Source of the DNA: Brasilonema sennae CENA114
GTDB lineage: Bacteria; Cyanobacteriota; Cyanobacteriia; Cyanobacteriales; Nostocaceae
DNA length: 64,000 bases
Direction: 5' to 3'
Assembly (NCBI RefSeq): GCF_006968745.1
Contig: NZ_CP030120.1
Span: forward strand, 84,954 to 148,953
Part shown: one piece after another, positions 17,102 through 27,008 of the stretch
Numbering within the stretch: the first letter of the stretch is position 1
Layout of the letters: each line of letters starts with the position of its first letter
The notes under the pieces: model-generated
What the model was told of the DNA's origin: nothing
Seen by the model: only the letters and a program-made list of their open reading frames with translations
Databases searched by the model: none
Position numbers and translations under genes: made by a program

Positions 17102-19318
17102 ATGTTGGGCAAAAATGTACGTTTGGGGTGTTTCAAAGGGCTAGGAATTGCGCTCGCTTACCCGCGTTGCGCTTCGTTGCTCGCGCTTGTCCTAACAAGT
17201 CAGTTCGTTGGTGCAATAATACTCTGTGCTAATTGCGCTATTGCCCAAATCACGCCGGATAGCACTCTCCCGAATAATTCTAATGTGAAATTAGAGGGCA
17301 ATACTAGAATTATCGAGGGTGGAACCACAAGAGGCGCTAATCTGTTCCACTCTTTCCAAGAGTTCTCTGTACCCACTGGCTTTACAGCTTTTTTTAACAA
17401 TTCTCAAAATATTCAGAATATTTTAACGCGAGTTACGGGTGGAGCGATTTCTAATATTGATGGTTTAATTCGTGCTAATGGTTCAGCAAACCTGTTTCTA
17501 CTCAATCCCAATGGAATTGTATTTGGTCCCAATGCCCGGTTAGATATTGGCGGCTCATTTCTGGCGACGACTGCAAGTAGTTTGAAATTTCCTGATAACA
17601 GCACTTTCAGCGCCACCAATCCAGACGCACCGCCATTGCTGACGGTAAATATTACACCAGGGTTGCAGTATGGACCATCCAAACCACAAGCAACTATTAC
17701 AAGTACTGGAAATTTAGCATCAAAGCAAGACCTGACTCTCGTGGCTGATAAACTTGAGTTGTCAGGTCAGCTATTTTCCGGAAGAAATCTCAGTATTGGT
17801 AGTGTATCTGGTTTAGCAAATATTAGCTCTCAGAACACTCCTGTTATCAGCGCAGTAGGTGATGTAGATATTGCAGCAAATTATACAGGCGCATCGCTTT
17901 ACGTTGAATCTCAAGGGAATATTCGCTTTGGCGGCGATATCAATATCATTAAACCGGGTACAACTGAGTTGCTTCCCAAAACAGATACTGAGACTTTAAG
18001 CAAAACTTCAGCGCTAATTTTGCGTTCCGGACAAAGTACTTTGGCTCAAGTCGGTGTCAATTCTGAAAATGCACTAGCCTCTGGTAACTCAAATGTGCCA
18101 CAGGGAATTACGCTGAAAAATGTTGTCCTACAACCGTTTAACGGGATCGGGGGGATAGTTAGCTCTCAAGCCGAGTCGGGGAATATCAAAACTCAACTTA
18201 TCAGCATCAATGGAACACAAAACAATGATGCTATAACCGAATCCGATGGAGGTACTATTGACTTGAAAGCTATTAACGGCAATATTGACATCCAAAATTT
18301 GTACTCTTTCTCGCGTGGTAATAACACAGCAGGTTCTGGAGGCGCGATTCGCTTAGAAGCTAATGGTAGCGTAACTACAGGAAATTTGAACTCTTCTTCG
18401 TACTCTGAACAAGGTATCGCCAAAAATGGGGGTAAGATTCAGCTAACTGCTGGCTTGGGAGACATTACAACTGGCTCTTTGGCATCTAACTCAAGCTCTA
18501 ACGACGTAGGTACAGGTGGTAATGGTGGGGACATTACCATAAATGCCGTTCGTGGCAACATTGCCACTACTGGCGATTTGCTCTCTTACTCCAAGAACAA
18601 CGCCAACTCAAGTTCTGCGGGCACAGGGGGAGCGATAACACTATTGGCTGGTGGTAATATTGATACACAAAAATTAGAATCCTACTCCTCATCCTACTCA
18701 GACTTAGGTTCTATAAGTAGAGGGGGAGCGATAACACTGGTAGCTGGTGGTAATATTGATGCAAGACAAGACCTGAACTCCTACTCCTTCCGCCGCTCAG
18801 GTATGGCAGATCATCCAGGGGGAGCGATAACACTCAGTGCAGGTGGTAATATTAATACAGTAAACTTGAACTCCTCTTCTAGTGCTGGTCAGTCAGGTAT
18901 AGCGGGTACAGGGGGAGCGATCGCACTGAGTGCGGGTGGTTATATTATTACACAAAATCTGGACTCCTCCTCCAACTCCAACTTTACTGTTTCAACTAAA
19001 ACAGGGGGAGCGATAACACTGAGTGCGGGTGGTTATATTAATACACAAAATCTGGACTCCTCCTCCAACGGCAGAGACAAAGAAGGTACAGGGGGAGCGA
19101 TAACACTCAGTGCAGGTGGTTATATTAATACAGGAGATCTGTACTCCAACTCCAACGCCTCCTCAGGTATAGGGGGAGCGATAACACTCAAAGCAGGTGG
19201 TAATATTAATACACAACATCTGTACTCCTACTCCCTTTCAACAGGAAGTACTGGGGGAACGATAACATTGAGCGCCACAGATACCATTACTCCCTTCCCG
19301 CTAGAAGATTACCTATAA
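17102..19318 (+). CDS. Filamentous-hemagglutinin-type secreted protein, 5' part, split by IS630
   Basis: The frame begins with a long signal peptide (hydrophobic ALVLTSQFVGAIILCANCAIAQ) and a TPS domain. Its markers are GANLFHSFQEFSV, FFNNSQNIQNILTRVTGG, NLFLLNPNGIVFGPNARLDI, as in two-partner secretion exoproteins. A glycine/serine beta-helical repeat region follows (GGAITLSAGGNI with NLDSSS motifs). At 19290 an IS630 element interrupts it; the last codons (PFPLEDYL) come from the IS. Removing the IS and one TA joins ATT-A(19289) to AT(20754) in frame with the 3' part at 20754. No TpsB-type transporter gene is in the window. Confidence 0.85.
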   Translation: MLGKNVRLGCFKGLGIALAYPRCASLLALVLTSQFVGAIILCANCAIAQITPDSTLPNNSNVKLEGNTRIIEGGTTRGANLFHSFQEFSVPTGFTAFFNNSQNIQNILTRVTGGAISNIDGLIRANGSANLFLLNPNGIVFGPNARLDIGGSFLATTASSLKFPDNSTFSATNPDAPPLLTVNITPGLQYGPSKPQATITSTGNLASKQDLTLVADKLELSGQLFSGRNLSIGSVSGLANISSQNTPVISAVGDVDIAANYTGASLYVESQGNIRFGGDINIIKPGTTELLPKTDTETLSKTSALILRSGQSTLAQVGVNSENALASGNSNVPQGITLKNVVLQPFNGIGGIVSSQAESGNIKTQLISINGTQNNDAITESDGGTIDLKAINGNIDIQNLYSFSRGNNTAGSGGAIRLEANGSVTTGNLNSSSYSEQGIAKNGGKIQLTAGLGDITTGSLASNSSSNDVGTGGNGGDITINAVRGNIATTGDLLSYSKNNANSSSAGTGGAITLLAGGNIDTQKLESYSSSYSDLGSISRGGAITLVAGGNIDARQDLNSYSFRRSGMADHPGGAITLSAGGNINTVNLNSSSSAGQSGIAGTGGAIALSAGGYIITQNLDSSSNSNFTVSTKTGGAITLSAGGYINTQNLDSSSNGRDKEGTGGAITLSAGGYINTGDLYSNSNASSGIGGAITLKAGGNINTQHLYSYSLSTGSTGGTITLSATDTITPFPLEDYL
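18600..19265 (+). repeat. Degenerate tandem repeats in hemagglutinin gene 1
   Basis: A block of about seven imperfect repeats of 90-125 bp, each containing GGGGGAGCGATAACACT and AGCAGGTGGTAATATTA-like segments. Each encodes GGAITLSAGGNINT plus a serine/tyrosine-rich turn. The units are in-frame coils of a beta-helix and may vary in number. Confidence 0.8.
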
Positions 19319-20751
19319 TGTAGGATAAAGTCATACAGAATGTATACTGGGAGACAAGAGTGGAGAAATTAAGGAGAAGAGGAAAATTTGAGCTATGCGA
19401 TCGCCCTAAGGAGCGCTTGGGTTAGAGCAATGCAAACTCCGTTTGCAGTCTTCCTGGGGGCGAGCGCCAACTGAATTGAGATTGGCGGTGAAGCACTATA
19501 CTACAAATCTTAACAGAATATACACGTCAAAATTTTAACAATTACATTTAGACAGTCAGAAGATTACCTAACTAAGCTGTAAATGTGTTCTAGAGTGTTT
19601 TGGATTTGTTCAGGAGTTTGCACATGGTTAAGTAATAATAAATTTTCTAGTTTTTCTCGGACTTTCTGTAAAGTGATATCTAAAGGTTGGTGATGTAATA
19701 CCATCAATCTTAAAAGATGAATAATGTATTCAGCGAGATTGAAATTCGGCGAGTAAGGTGGAGTATCAATGAACTCAACTTCAATCTTATCTTGAATCAA
19801 AAGTTCTGATAAATGCACTTTTAACTGAGAACGCATTTTTTGTTTGTGAGTTGAATTATTATCTAAAATAACAGTTAACTTTGTCACCCCCTGTTTCACG
19901 CCATCTAAGCAGAATTCGGCGAAGTAACCAGATACATCTTCTGTTTTGGAGTGTTCTTTTAATCTTAAATATTCTTCTCCTGTAACAGCATCTATACAAA
20001 TCATTCCATTCAGTTTTTGACGCTGGCTACGTTCATTACTAGGTACTTGAGGACGAGTGTTCTTCTCTGCCCAAGCGTAAAATATACTGGGACGAGCGTA
20101 AACTGCAAATTCGTCAAAAAATACAACTTTCTCCGTCTTTTCCCGATTTATTAATTTTTTTTTAGAGTGGACACAAATCCAGCTTGTTTGTCTGGATCGG
20201 CATTAGCATAGTCTCTATGCGCTTTTTGATGTGACATATGTAATTCATCTAAAATTTCATAGATACGGCTATCCTTTAGTTCAACTCCCCATCTTTGTTT
20301 AATCACATGACAAATAATTTTTCCCGTCCATATATTTCTATCTACGCCATAATCTATAGGTTTTTGTTCTAGAAGCATTTTCTTTAACTCTTGCTGTTGG
20401 TCATAATTTAGTCTACATGGTACAGAGTGTCTAATTGTTTGTGTCAATTCCACCAGCCCACCTATCAGAAACTTATCTATCCAAGTTGTTAGGGTTTTAT
20501 AAGTACATCCAAGTAATTTTGACACCTCCTTTCTCGTTTTTCCCTCATACAAATATTTTATTGCCACTAATCTTTGACGCAGATATTCTTGTTGGTGTTT
20601 GTAGTACAGTTTTTGCCACAAATCCCAGTCCAGTTGGCGATCGCATAGCTCAAACTTTCGCCTTCTCCTTAATTTCTCCACTTTTCTCTCCCTGTCACCG
20701 CCATGTCTGACCTTATACTACATTCTAGATAATCTTCTAGCGGGAAGGGAG
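19290..20751 (-). mobile_element. IS630-family element inserted in hemagglutinin gene 1
   Basis: The ends are CTCCCTTCCCGCTAGAAGAT (from 19290) and its reverse complement ending at 20751. The inverted repeat continues with mismatches for about 45 bp. TA flanks both sides (19288-19289 and 20752-20753), the expected IS630 target duplication. Length is 1462 bp. A second inverted pair (GGAGAAATTAAGGAGAAG at 19366 and its complement near 20665) lies inside the element. Confidence 0.88.
19564..20681 (-). CDS. IS630 transposase made by -1 frameshift
   Basis: The first reverse frame (20681-20151) carries the helix-turn-helix half: EGKTRKEVSKLLGCTYKTLT and a winged-helix segment. It stops just after a run of nine A on the coding strand (complement of T 20155-20163). 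Slipping back one base opens a frame reading KKKLINREKTEKVVFFDEFA (first Asp), KLTVILDNNSTHK (second Asp), TPPYSPNFNLAEYI (Glu), ending at 19564. Together this is a full DDE transposase. Programmed -1 slippage on A runs is known in IS630 elements, so the two frames probably form one functional protein. Confidence 0.75.
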
Positions 20752-20753
20752 TA

Positions 20754-22823
20754 ATCTAACATCAATTAACTCTTCTGGAGGAAAAGGTTCAGGAAACATC
20801 ACTATCAAGAGCAATGCTCCTTTTGTTTTCAATAATGGTGCAATATTGAGCGATACATTTGGTTCTGGCAAAGCGGGAGATATTCAAATCAGCGCTCCTT
20901 TAATTTCCCTCACTAACGGTGCACAACTATCCGCTTCCGCTCACAGCACAGGAGCAGGCGGAAACATCACTTTAATGGCTTCTGATACAGTAGAACTGAG
21001 TGGTGGAACAACCACCATACCTCAAGGTATTAATCCTATTCAATTTATTGTTCCACAAAATTTTGGTAACATTATTGGACTTCCACTAGGTACATACTTT
21101 GGCGGTTATATTCCAAATGGAACTACTGACAAACCTCCCTCTGGAACTGTATTTCCTTCAGGTGTGTTTTCCCAAACAACCGTTGGTTCTACTGGCAGCG
21201 CAGGTAACTTGAAAATAGAAACCGGAAGGCTGATGATTAATAATGGCGCAGCGGTCGCCACAACTACCTTTGGACAAAATAGTAAAGCAGGTGATATTTC
21301 AATCAAAGCTAGTGACTCGATAACAATTAACAATGGCTCAATATTAAGCGGGGTGGCTCCAGGAGCAATTGGTAACAGTGGTAGAGTTGAACTGAGCACC
21401 CCTAGAGTTTCCATAACCAAATCTGGAATTGTACAAACCCAGACTTTAGGAGATGGATTTGCAGGAGAGATTAAGGTGAATGCTGATACAGTCAGCATTT
21501 CTAATCAGGGAAGCGCTTTACGCTCTGCTAGTGGTGGTAGTAATGAACTATTACCAGGAACATCCAGTAGTAGTCAAATTGGACGGGGTGGTAATATCAG
21601 CGTTACAGCTAACAACCTACGGGTAACTGATGGAGCTGTTTTAGACGCCACAACTGTAACTAACTCAACAGGAGGCGATATCACAGTCAGCGCTAATACT
21701 TTGAGTGTTGAAGATGGGAAGATTCTTACCTCCACCTCTGGCGCTGGAAACGCTGGGAGTTTAACTTTTCAACCTCTTGGTGATGGGCAAACTTTAACGG
21801 TGAATTTCCAAAAACAAGCGCAAATATCCGCATCCACAAGTAGTAGCGGTAAAGGTGGAACCTTAAGAATAACTGCTCCTAAATCTATTACCCTCACTGG
21901 CGATGGCTCAATTATATCCGCTGAAACTACAGGCGCTGGCAATGGCGGAGACTTAACTTTGAGTACAGGAAAGTTAGTAGCACGGGATGGGGCACAAGTT
22001 ACAGTCAGCAGCGCAAATTCCGGGAAAGCTGGCAACTTGACTGTAGATGCTAACTCTATCTTGTTGGACAACCGCGCTAAAATCAACGCCGATACTACTG
22101 GAGGTGGGGGAAATATCTTTCTCAATTCACCTTTGTTATTACTACGTCGTGGCAGTAGTATCACCACCAACGCCAGTGGAAGCAATATCTCTGGCGGTAA
22201 CATAACTATCGATGCTAAAAATGGTTTCATCATCGCTGTTCCCAAAGAAAATAGCGATATTCGTGCTGATTCCGCTAACTTCCGTGGCGGGAATGTCACC
22301 ATAAAAAATACTGCTGGTATCTTTGGTATCCAGCCCAGGAAAGAACCTTCCCCACAAAGTGATATTACTGCCAAAGGGGCAACTCCTGACTTAAGTGGCA
22401 CACTGCAAATCAACACACCTGATGTTGATCCCAGTAAGGGATTAGTTCCTTTAAAAGTAGATGTGGTGGATGTCGCCCGTTTAGTAGACGAAAATGTCTG
22501 CGCGAGAACTGCTAAAAGTAGCTTCACTTATACCGGACGTGGTGGTTTACCTCCTTCTCCCAACAACACACTCAACAGCGATGCCGTGTGGGAAGATTGG
22601 CGACTCACTGCTGTACCAAGGGGGAGAGAGGGAGAGAGGGAGAGAGGGAGAAAAATTACAAAATCCTAATTTTGTCAATACATCTGCAGGTGAAATTGTC
22701 GAAGCTCAAGGCTGGGTAGTGGATGCCAATGGGGATATCATACTTGTCGCTCATGTGCCTGCGGTAACACCTCACAAAGTAGGGAGTTCATCATTGGGAT
22801 GTCAGCCGCCAATTGCCAAGTGA
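20754..22823 (+). pseudogene. Hemagglutinin-type protein, 3' part, with frameshift near the end
   Basis: This continues the beta-helical region of the split gene (INSSGGKGSGNITIKSNAPF, GDIQISAPLISLTNGAQLSA). The usual C-terminal region of the cyanobacterial family follows: GLVPLKVDVVDVARLVDENV, CARTAKSSFTYTGRGGLPPS, VWEDWRL. After a GGGAGAGA octanucleotide run (22622-22653) the frame leads to a stop at 22669. The neighbouring frame continues as GEIVEAQGWVVDANGDIILV, VTPHKVGSSSLGCQPPIAK to 22823, matching the end of the second hemagglutinin. The split and frameshift make the present gene non-functional unless repaired. Confidence 0.78.
22622..22653 (+). repeat. GGGAGAGA octanucleotide repeat in a coding end
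   Basis: Three GGGAGAGA units plus GGGAGAAA. The paralogue has the same number at 26746-26777 but with a 39-base spacer before it instead of two bases, so here the reading frame is wrong. Because eight is not a multiple of three, loss of one unit or gain of two would restore the original frame. Confidence 0.8.
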
Positions 22824-22843
22824 TAGGCACGGGGCATAAGGCA

Positions 22844-23101
22844 ATCGCAGTTGAGGGGTTAGTGCAACGTATCGCCCTGAAAAATGACTTAACACGCCGC
22901 TTACAAACAGCAACACTGCGCCAACGAGTCGCCCTTTATGCTCAAGCAGGCATATGGCAAGATGCTGTAACAACTTTAGGAGAACTTAGGCGTGCTAAAC
23001 TCCGAGATACAACGTTGGCAGCTGATTGGAAAAACTTGTTGGAGTCTGTGGGATTAGAAGATATTGCTACCGAAGCGATCGCCTCTTGTTGTACTCTTTA
23101 A
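22844..23101 (+). pseudogene. DUF928 C-terminal fragment (duplicate)
   Basis: The frame reads AVEGLVQRIALKNDLTRRLQ, VALYAQAGIWQDAVTTLGEL and LLESVGLEDIATEAIASC, nearly the same as the last 85 residues of the DUF928 protein ending at 17045. No signal peptide or N-terminal domain precedes it; instead it follows hemagglutinin 3' sequence (GTGATAGGCACGGG) that is repeated at 26946. This is a recombination junction left by duplication of a DUF928-hemagglutinin unit. Confidence 0.8.
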
Positions 23102-23215
23102 GATGAGCATACGGCATTGGACATCGGGTGTGGTCAAAAACAGTTGGTGGACATAGGTCAACTTCACCGCGTCTCCCATTCTCCGCGTCACCGCGTCAGT
23201 CTCAACCAACCACTT

Positions 23216-26200
23216 ATGACCACACCCCAGAAAATGTGGTTGAATCAAAAAAGAGTGCAATTGCAAAACATTCCTGGGGGGTGTCGCTTGTTAAGGATAA
23301 ATGCTCTTGTGTGCAAGTTCTTCTTAAGGTTAGGAATTGCTCCTTGGTGTGCGCTTAGCGTAGCCGTGTTGCTCCCACTCGTATTCTCTGCAGATTCTAC
23401 TATTGCTCAAGAACTTAAACCCGTAGCTGATAGGACTCTAGGAGCAGAAAGTTCTGTAGTTACACCAACAAGCCCACAAGCTGACAGAATTGATGGTGGA
23501 GCAATTCGCGGCGCTAACCTGTTTCACAGTTTTTCACAATTTAATATCGGTGAAGGACGAGAAGCGTATTTTGCTAACCCAAGTGGAATTGAGAATATTC
23601 TGAGTCGGGTGACGGGGAGTGAGGCATCTAGGATTTTTGGGAAACTTGGTGTTTTGGGTAATGCAAATCTGTTTTTGATTAATCCGAATGGGATTATTTT
23701 TGGGAAAAATGCCAGTTTGGATGTTAGGGGTTCGTTTGTTGGGACGACAGCTAATGCAATAGAGTTTGGTAATCAAGGTTTTTTCAGCGCAACGAATCCG
23801 AATACTCCTCCACTGTTGACGGTTAATCCTTCAGCTTTTTTCTTTAATCAAATTGCTGCAGCACCAATTCAAAATAACTCAATTGCACCCACCCAAACAG
23901 ATCCAGCAGGCTTAAACGCTAGTGGTTTACGAGTACCAGATGGTAAGAGCTTATTGCTGGTGGGTGGTAATGTCAGCATGGATGGGGGACAATTAAATGC
24001 TAATGGTGGACGAGTTGAGTTAGGAGGATTGGCGGAAGCTGGTACTGTAGCGCTAGGTGTAAATGGCGATAATCTTAGCTTGAGATTTCCTGAGAATGTT
24101 GCACGAGCAGATGTATCCCTTACCAATCAAGCAGGTATATATGTAGAAGGGGCTGGTGGCGGTAATATTGCAGTCAATGCCAGGAATTTAGAGATATTGG
24201 GAGGAAGTGTCCTAAGTGCTGGTATTGGGCAAGGTTTGGGGACACCGGAAACTGTTGCAGGAGATATTACGCTGAATGCTACTGGAGAAATCAAAGTTGC
24301 TGGCACTGGGAGCATAGTTAGCAATCAAGTGCGTTTGGGGTCAAAAGGCAATGGGGGTAACATTGCTATCGATTCTGGTTCATTCTCGTTACAAGATCGC
24401 GCTCAACTTAATGCCTCAACGTATGGACAAGGCAATGCGGGGAATGTGACAGTGCGGGCATTTGATACTGTTTCTCTTGCTGGTAATGCTACCATCCTCA
24501 GCACGGTGGCAGCAGGAGGTGTAGGTAAAGGTGGCAATATCAACATCAATGCTGCAACACTATCACTGACTGATGGCGCTCAACTGGCAACCGCTACTCG
24601 TGAAGCATCTAATACCCAGCCAGCAGGAAGGGGGGATGCGGGTAATGTCAATGTGAAAGTGACTGGCGCTGTTAATATTGCTGGGGAGAAAAACGGTTTT
24701 GCCAGTGGGATTGGCAGCAGTGTGCAAACGGGGGCAATTGGCAATGCGGGTAATATTACTATCGATTCTGGTTCCTTCTCGTTACAAAATGGCGCTATAC
24801 TTGAAGCCTCAACATTTGGACAAGGCAATGCAGGAAATGTGACAGTAAATGCACTCGATGCTATTTCCCTTACAGATGCTTATATCTTTAGCAGGGTGGG
24901 ATCTGGGGGTGTAGGTAAGGGAGGCGATATCAACATCAATGCGGCAACACTATCACTGACTGATGGCGCTCAACTGCAAACCCTGACTCGTCCTGCATCT
25001 AATACCCAGCCAGCAGGACAGGGGGATGCGGGTAATATTAATGTGAAAGTTACTGGCGCTGTTGATATTGCTAGGGAGAAAAACGGTTATTTTAGTGTCA
25101 TTGTCAGCACGGTGGGAACGGGGACAAAAGGCAATGCGGGTAATATTACTATTGACTCTGGTTCGTTCTCATTACGAGAAGGAGCTTTTCTTTTGACCTC
25201 AACTTCTGGACAAGGGAATGCGGGGAATGTGACAGTGAATGCAAAAGATGCTGTTTCCCTTGCTGGTTTTACTACCATTTTCAGTACGGTGGGCGCAGGA
25301 GGTGTAGGTAAGGGTGGCAATATCAACATCAATGCTGCAACACTATCACTGACTGATGGCGCTCAACTGCAAACCCTTACTGATAGTGCATCTAATACCC
25401 AGCCAGCAGGACGGGGAAATGCGGGGAATGTCAATGTAAAAGTTACTGGCGCTGTTGATATTGCCGGGAGAAAAAACGATTATTTTAGTGGTATTGTAAG
25501 TGGGGTGGAAACCGGGACAATAGGCAATGGGGGTAATATTACTATCAATTCTGGTTCCTTCTCGTTACGAGATGGCGCTCAACTTTCTACTTCAACCAGT
25601 GGACAAGGGGATGCGGGAAATGTGACAGTGAGTGCACTCGATGCTGTTTCCCTTGTTCGTACTTCCATCCTCAGCACAGTGGAAGCAGGAGGTGTAGGTA
25701 AGGGTGGCAATATCGATATCAAGGCGGCAACACTATCACTCATTGATGGCACTCAACTGCAAACCCTGACTCGTGAAGCATCTGCTACCCAACCAGCAGG
25801 ACGAGGGGATGCGGGGAATGTCAATGTGAAAGTTACTGGCGCTGTTGATATTGCTGGGGAGAAAAACGGTTTTATTAGTGTGATTAGCAGTCAGGTGCAA
25901 ACGGGGACAGTAGGCAATGGGGGTAATATTACTATCGATTCTAGTTCTTTCTCATTACGAGATGGCGCTCAACTGACAGCTCAAACTCTCGGACAAGGGA
26001 ATGCAGGCACAATTAAAGTTAATGCTACTGATTTTGTCAACATTTCTAGTAACAGTTCAAACGGTAACAGGGGCTTGTTCGTTAGTTCCCAAAGTCCAAC
26101 GGGTACTGCTGGAGATATTATCGTCACCTCACCTAGAGTTACCCTAGACAACAGTGGCACACTTAATGCTGAATCTACATCGGGTAACGGTGGCAATATC

Positions 26201-26947
26201 AACCTCAATGTGCGCGATTTACTCCTTCTGCGTCGTGGCGCTCAAATTTCTACCACCGCAGGCAATCAACAAAATGGTGGAGATGGCGGTAACATCACTA
26301 TCAATGCCCCGAATGGCTTCATTGTTGCTCCTCCCAAAGAAAACAGCGACATTACTGCGAATGCCTTTACAGGCAGAGGTGGTCAAGTTCAAATTAATGC
26401 TCAAAGTATCTTCGGAATTCAGCCTCGCTCCCAGTTGACACCGCAAAACGACATTACAGCCAGTTCTGAACTTGGAATTAGTGGTACGGTGCAAATCAAC
26501 ACCCCGGATATAGACCCCACTAAAGGATTAGTTCCCTTAACAGTAGATGTGGTAGATGTTGCCCGTTTAGTAGACGAAAATGTCTGCGCGAGAACTGCTA
26601 AAAGTAGCTTCACTTATACCGGACGTGGTGGTTTACCTCCTTCTCCTAACAACACACTCAACAGCGATGCAGTATGGGAAGATTGGCGACTCACTGCTGT
26701 ACCAAGGGGGAACTCGGGGTCCCCTCTGGGGATAAGGGGGCAAGAGGGAGAGAGGGAGAGAGGGAGAGAGGGAGAAAAATTACAAAATCCTAATTTGGTC
26801 AATACACCTACGGGTGAAATTGTCGAAGCTCAAGGCTGGGTAGTGAATGCGAATGGGGATGTCATACTTGTCGCTGATGTGCCTGCGGTAACGCCTCACA
26901 AAGTAGGGAGTCCATCATTGGGATGTCAGCCGCCAATTGCCAAGTGA
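23216..26947 (+). CDS. Filamentous-hemagglutinin-type secreted protein 2
   Basis: The protein has about 1243 residues from ATG 23216; an in-frame start at 23117 runs through non-coding-like filler and is less likely. The N-terminal signal segment is FFLRLGIAPWCALSVAVLLP. The TPS domain shows GANLFHSFSQFNIGEGREAY, NANLFLINPNGIIFGKNASL. A beta-helical region contains four 390-bp repeats, and the C-terminus matches that of the first hemagglutinin (LVDENVCARTAKSSFTYTGR, VWEDWRLTAVP, LGCQPPIAK). It is probably exported through a TpsB/Omp85-type pore encoded elsewhere and displayed at the surface. It appears intact. Confidence 0.87.
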   Translation: MTTPQKMWLNQKRVQLQNIPGGCRLLRINALVCKFFLRLGIAPWCALSVAVLLPLVFSADSTIAQELKPVADRTLGAESSVVTPTSPQADRIDGGAIRGANLFHSFSQFNIGEGREAYFANPSGIENILSRVTGSEASRIFGKLGVLGNANLFLINPNGIIFGKNASLDVRGSFVGTTANAIEFGNQGFFSATNPNTPPLLTVNPSAFFFNQIAAAPIQNNSIAPTQTDPAGLNASGLRVPDGKSLLLVGGNVSMDGGQLNANGGRVELGGLAEAGTVALGVNGDNLSLRFPENVARADVSLTNQAGIYVEGAGGGNIAVNARNLEILGGSVLSAGIGQGLGTPETVAGDITLNATGEIKVAGTGSIVSNQVRLGSKGNGGNIAIDSGSFSLQDRAQLNASTYGQGNAGNVTVRAFDTVSLAGNATILSTVAAGGVGKGGNININAATLSLTDGAQLATATREASNTQPAGRGDAGNVNVKVTGAVNIAGEKNGFASGIGSSVQTGAIGNAGNITIDSGSFSLQNGAILEASTFGQGNAGNVTVNALDAISLTDAYIFSRVGSGGVGKGGDININAATLSLTDGAQLQTLTRPASNTQPAGQGDAGNINVKVTGAVDIAREKNGYFSVIVSTVGTGTKGNAGNITIDSGSFSLREGAFLLTSTSGQGNAGNVTVNAKDAVSLAGFTTIFSTVGAGGVGKGGNININAATLSLTDGAQLQTLTDSASNTQPAGRGNAGNVNVKVTGAVDIAGRKNDYFSGIVSGVETGTIGNGGNITINSGSFSLRDGAQLSTSTSGQGDAGNVTVSALDAVSLVRTSILSTVEAGGVGKGGNIDIKAATLSLIDGTQLQTLTREASATQPAGRGDAGNVNVKVTGAVDIAGEKNGFISVISSQVQTGTVGNGGNITIDSSSFSLRDGAQLTAQTLGQGNAGTIKVNATDFVNISSNSSNGNRGLFVSSQSPTGTAGDIIVTSPRVTLDNSGTLNAESTSGNGGNINLNVRDLLLLRRGAQISTTAGNQQNGGDGGNITINAPNGFIVAPPKENSDITANAFTGRGGQVQINAQSIFGIQPRSQLTPQNDITASSELGISGTVQINTPDIDPTKGLVPLTVDVVDVARLVDENVCARTAKSSFTYTGRGGLPPSPNNTLNSDAVWEDWRLTAVPRGNSGSPLGIRGQEGERERGREGEKLQNPNLVNTPTGEIVEAQGWVVNANGDVILVADVPAVTPHKVGSPSLGCQPPIAK
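24357..25960 (+). repeat. Four 390-bp repeats in hemagglutinin gene 2
   Basis: Units begin at about 24357, 24748, 25137, 25529 and (partial) 25919, with period 389-392. Each encodes GNITIDSGSFSLRDGAQL, GQGNAGNVTVNALDAVSL, GGVGKGGNININAATLSLTD and DAGNVNVKVTGAVDIAGEKN. The units are in frame and highly similar, so recombination between them could change the fibre length. Confidence 0.88.
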
Positions 26948-27008
26948 TAGGCACGGGACATAAGGCAATCGTGATTGCCCAGTTGGGAACAAACCTCTCA
27001 CGGTTGAG

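Noticed and set aside
18600..19265. Possible CRISPR-like repeats
   Set aside because: Units are in-frame protein repeats of uneven length with no constant spacer size.
21769..22527. Long reverse open frame of 252 codons
   Set aside because: It lies opposite the hemagglutinin gene, has proline/leucine-rich composition expected from the complement of glycine/serine repeats, and matches no family.
23117..23215. Upstream extension of hemagglutinin 2
   Set aside because: The sequence (CGCGTCTCCCATTCTCCGCG) is common intergenic filler; the signal peptide follows a later ATG.
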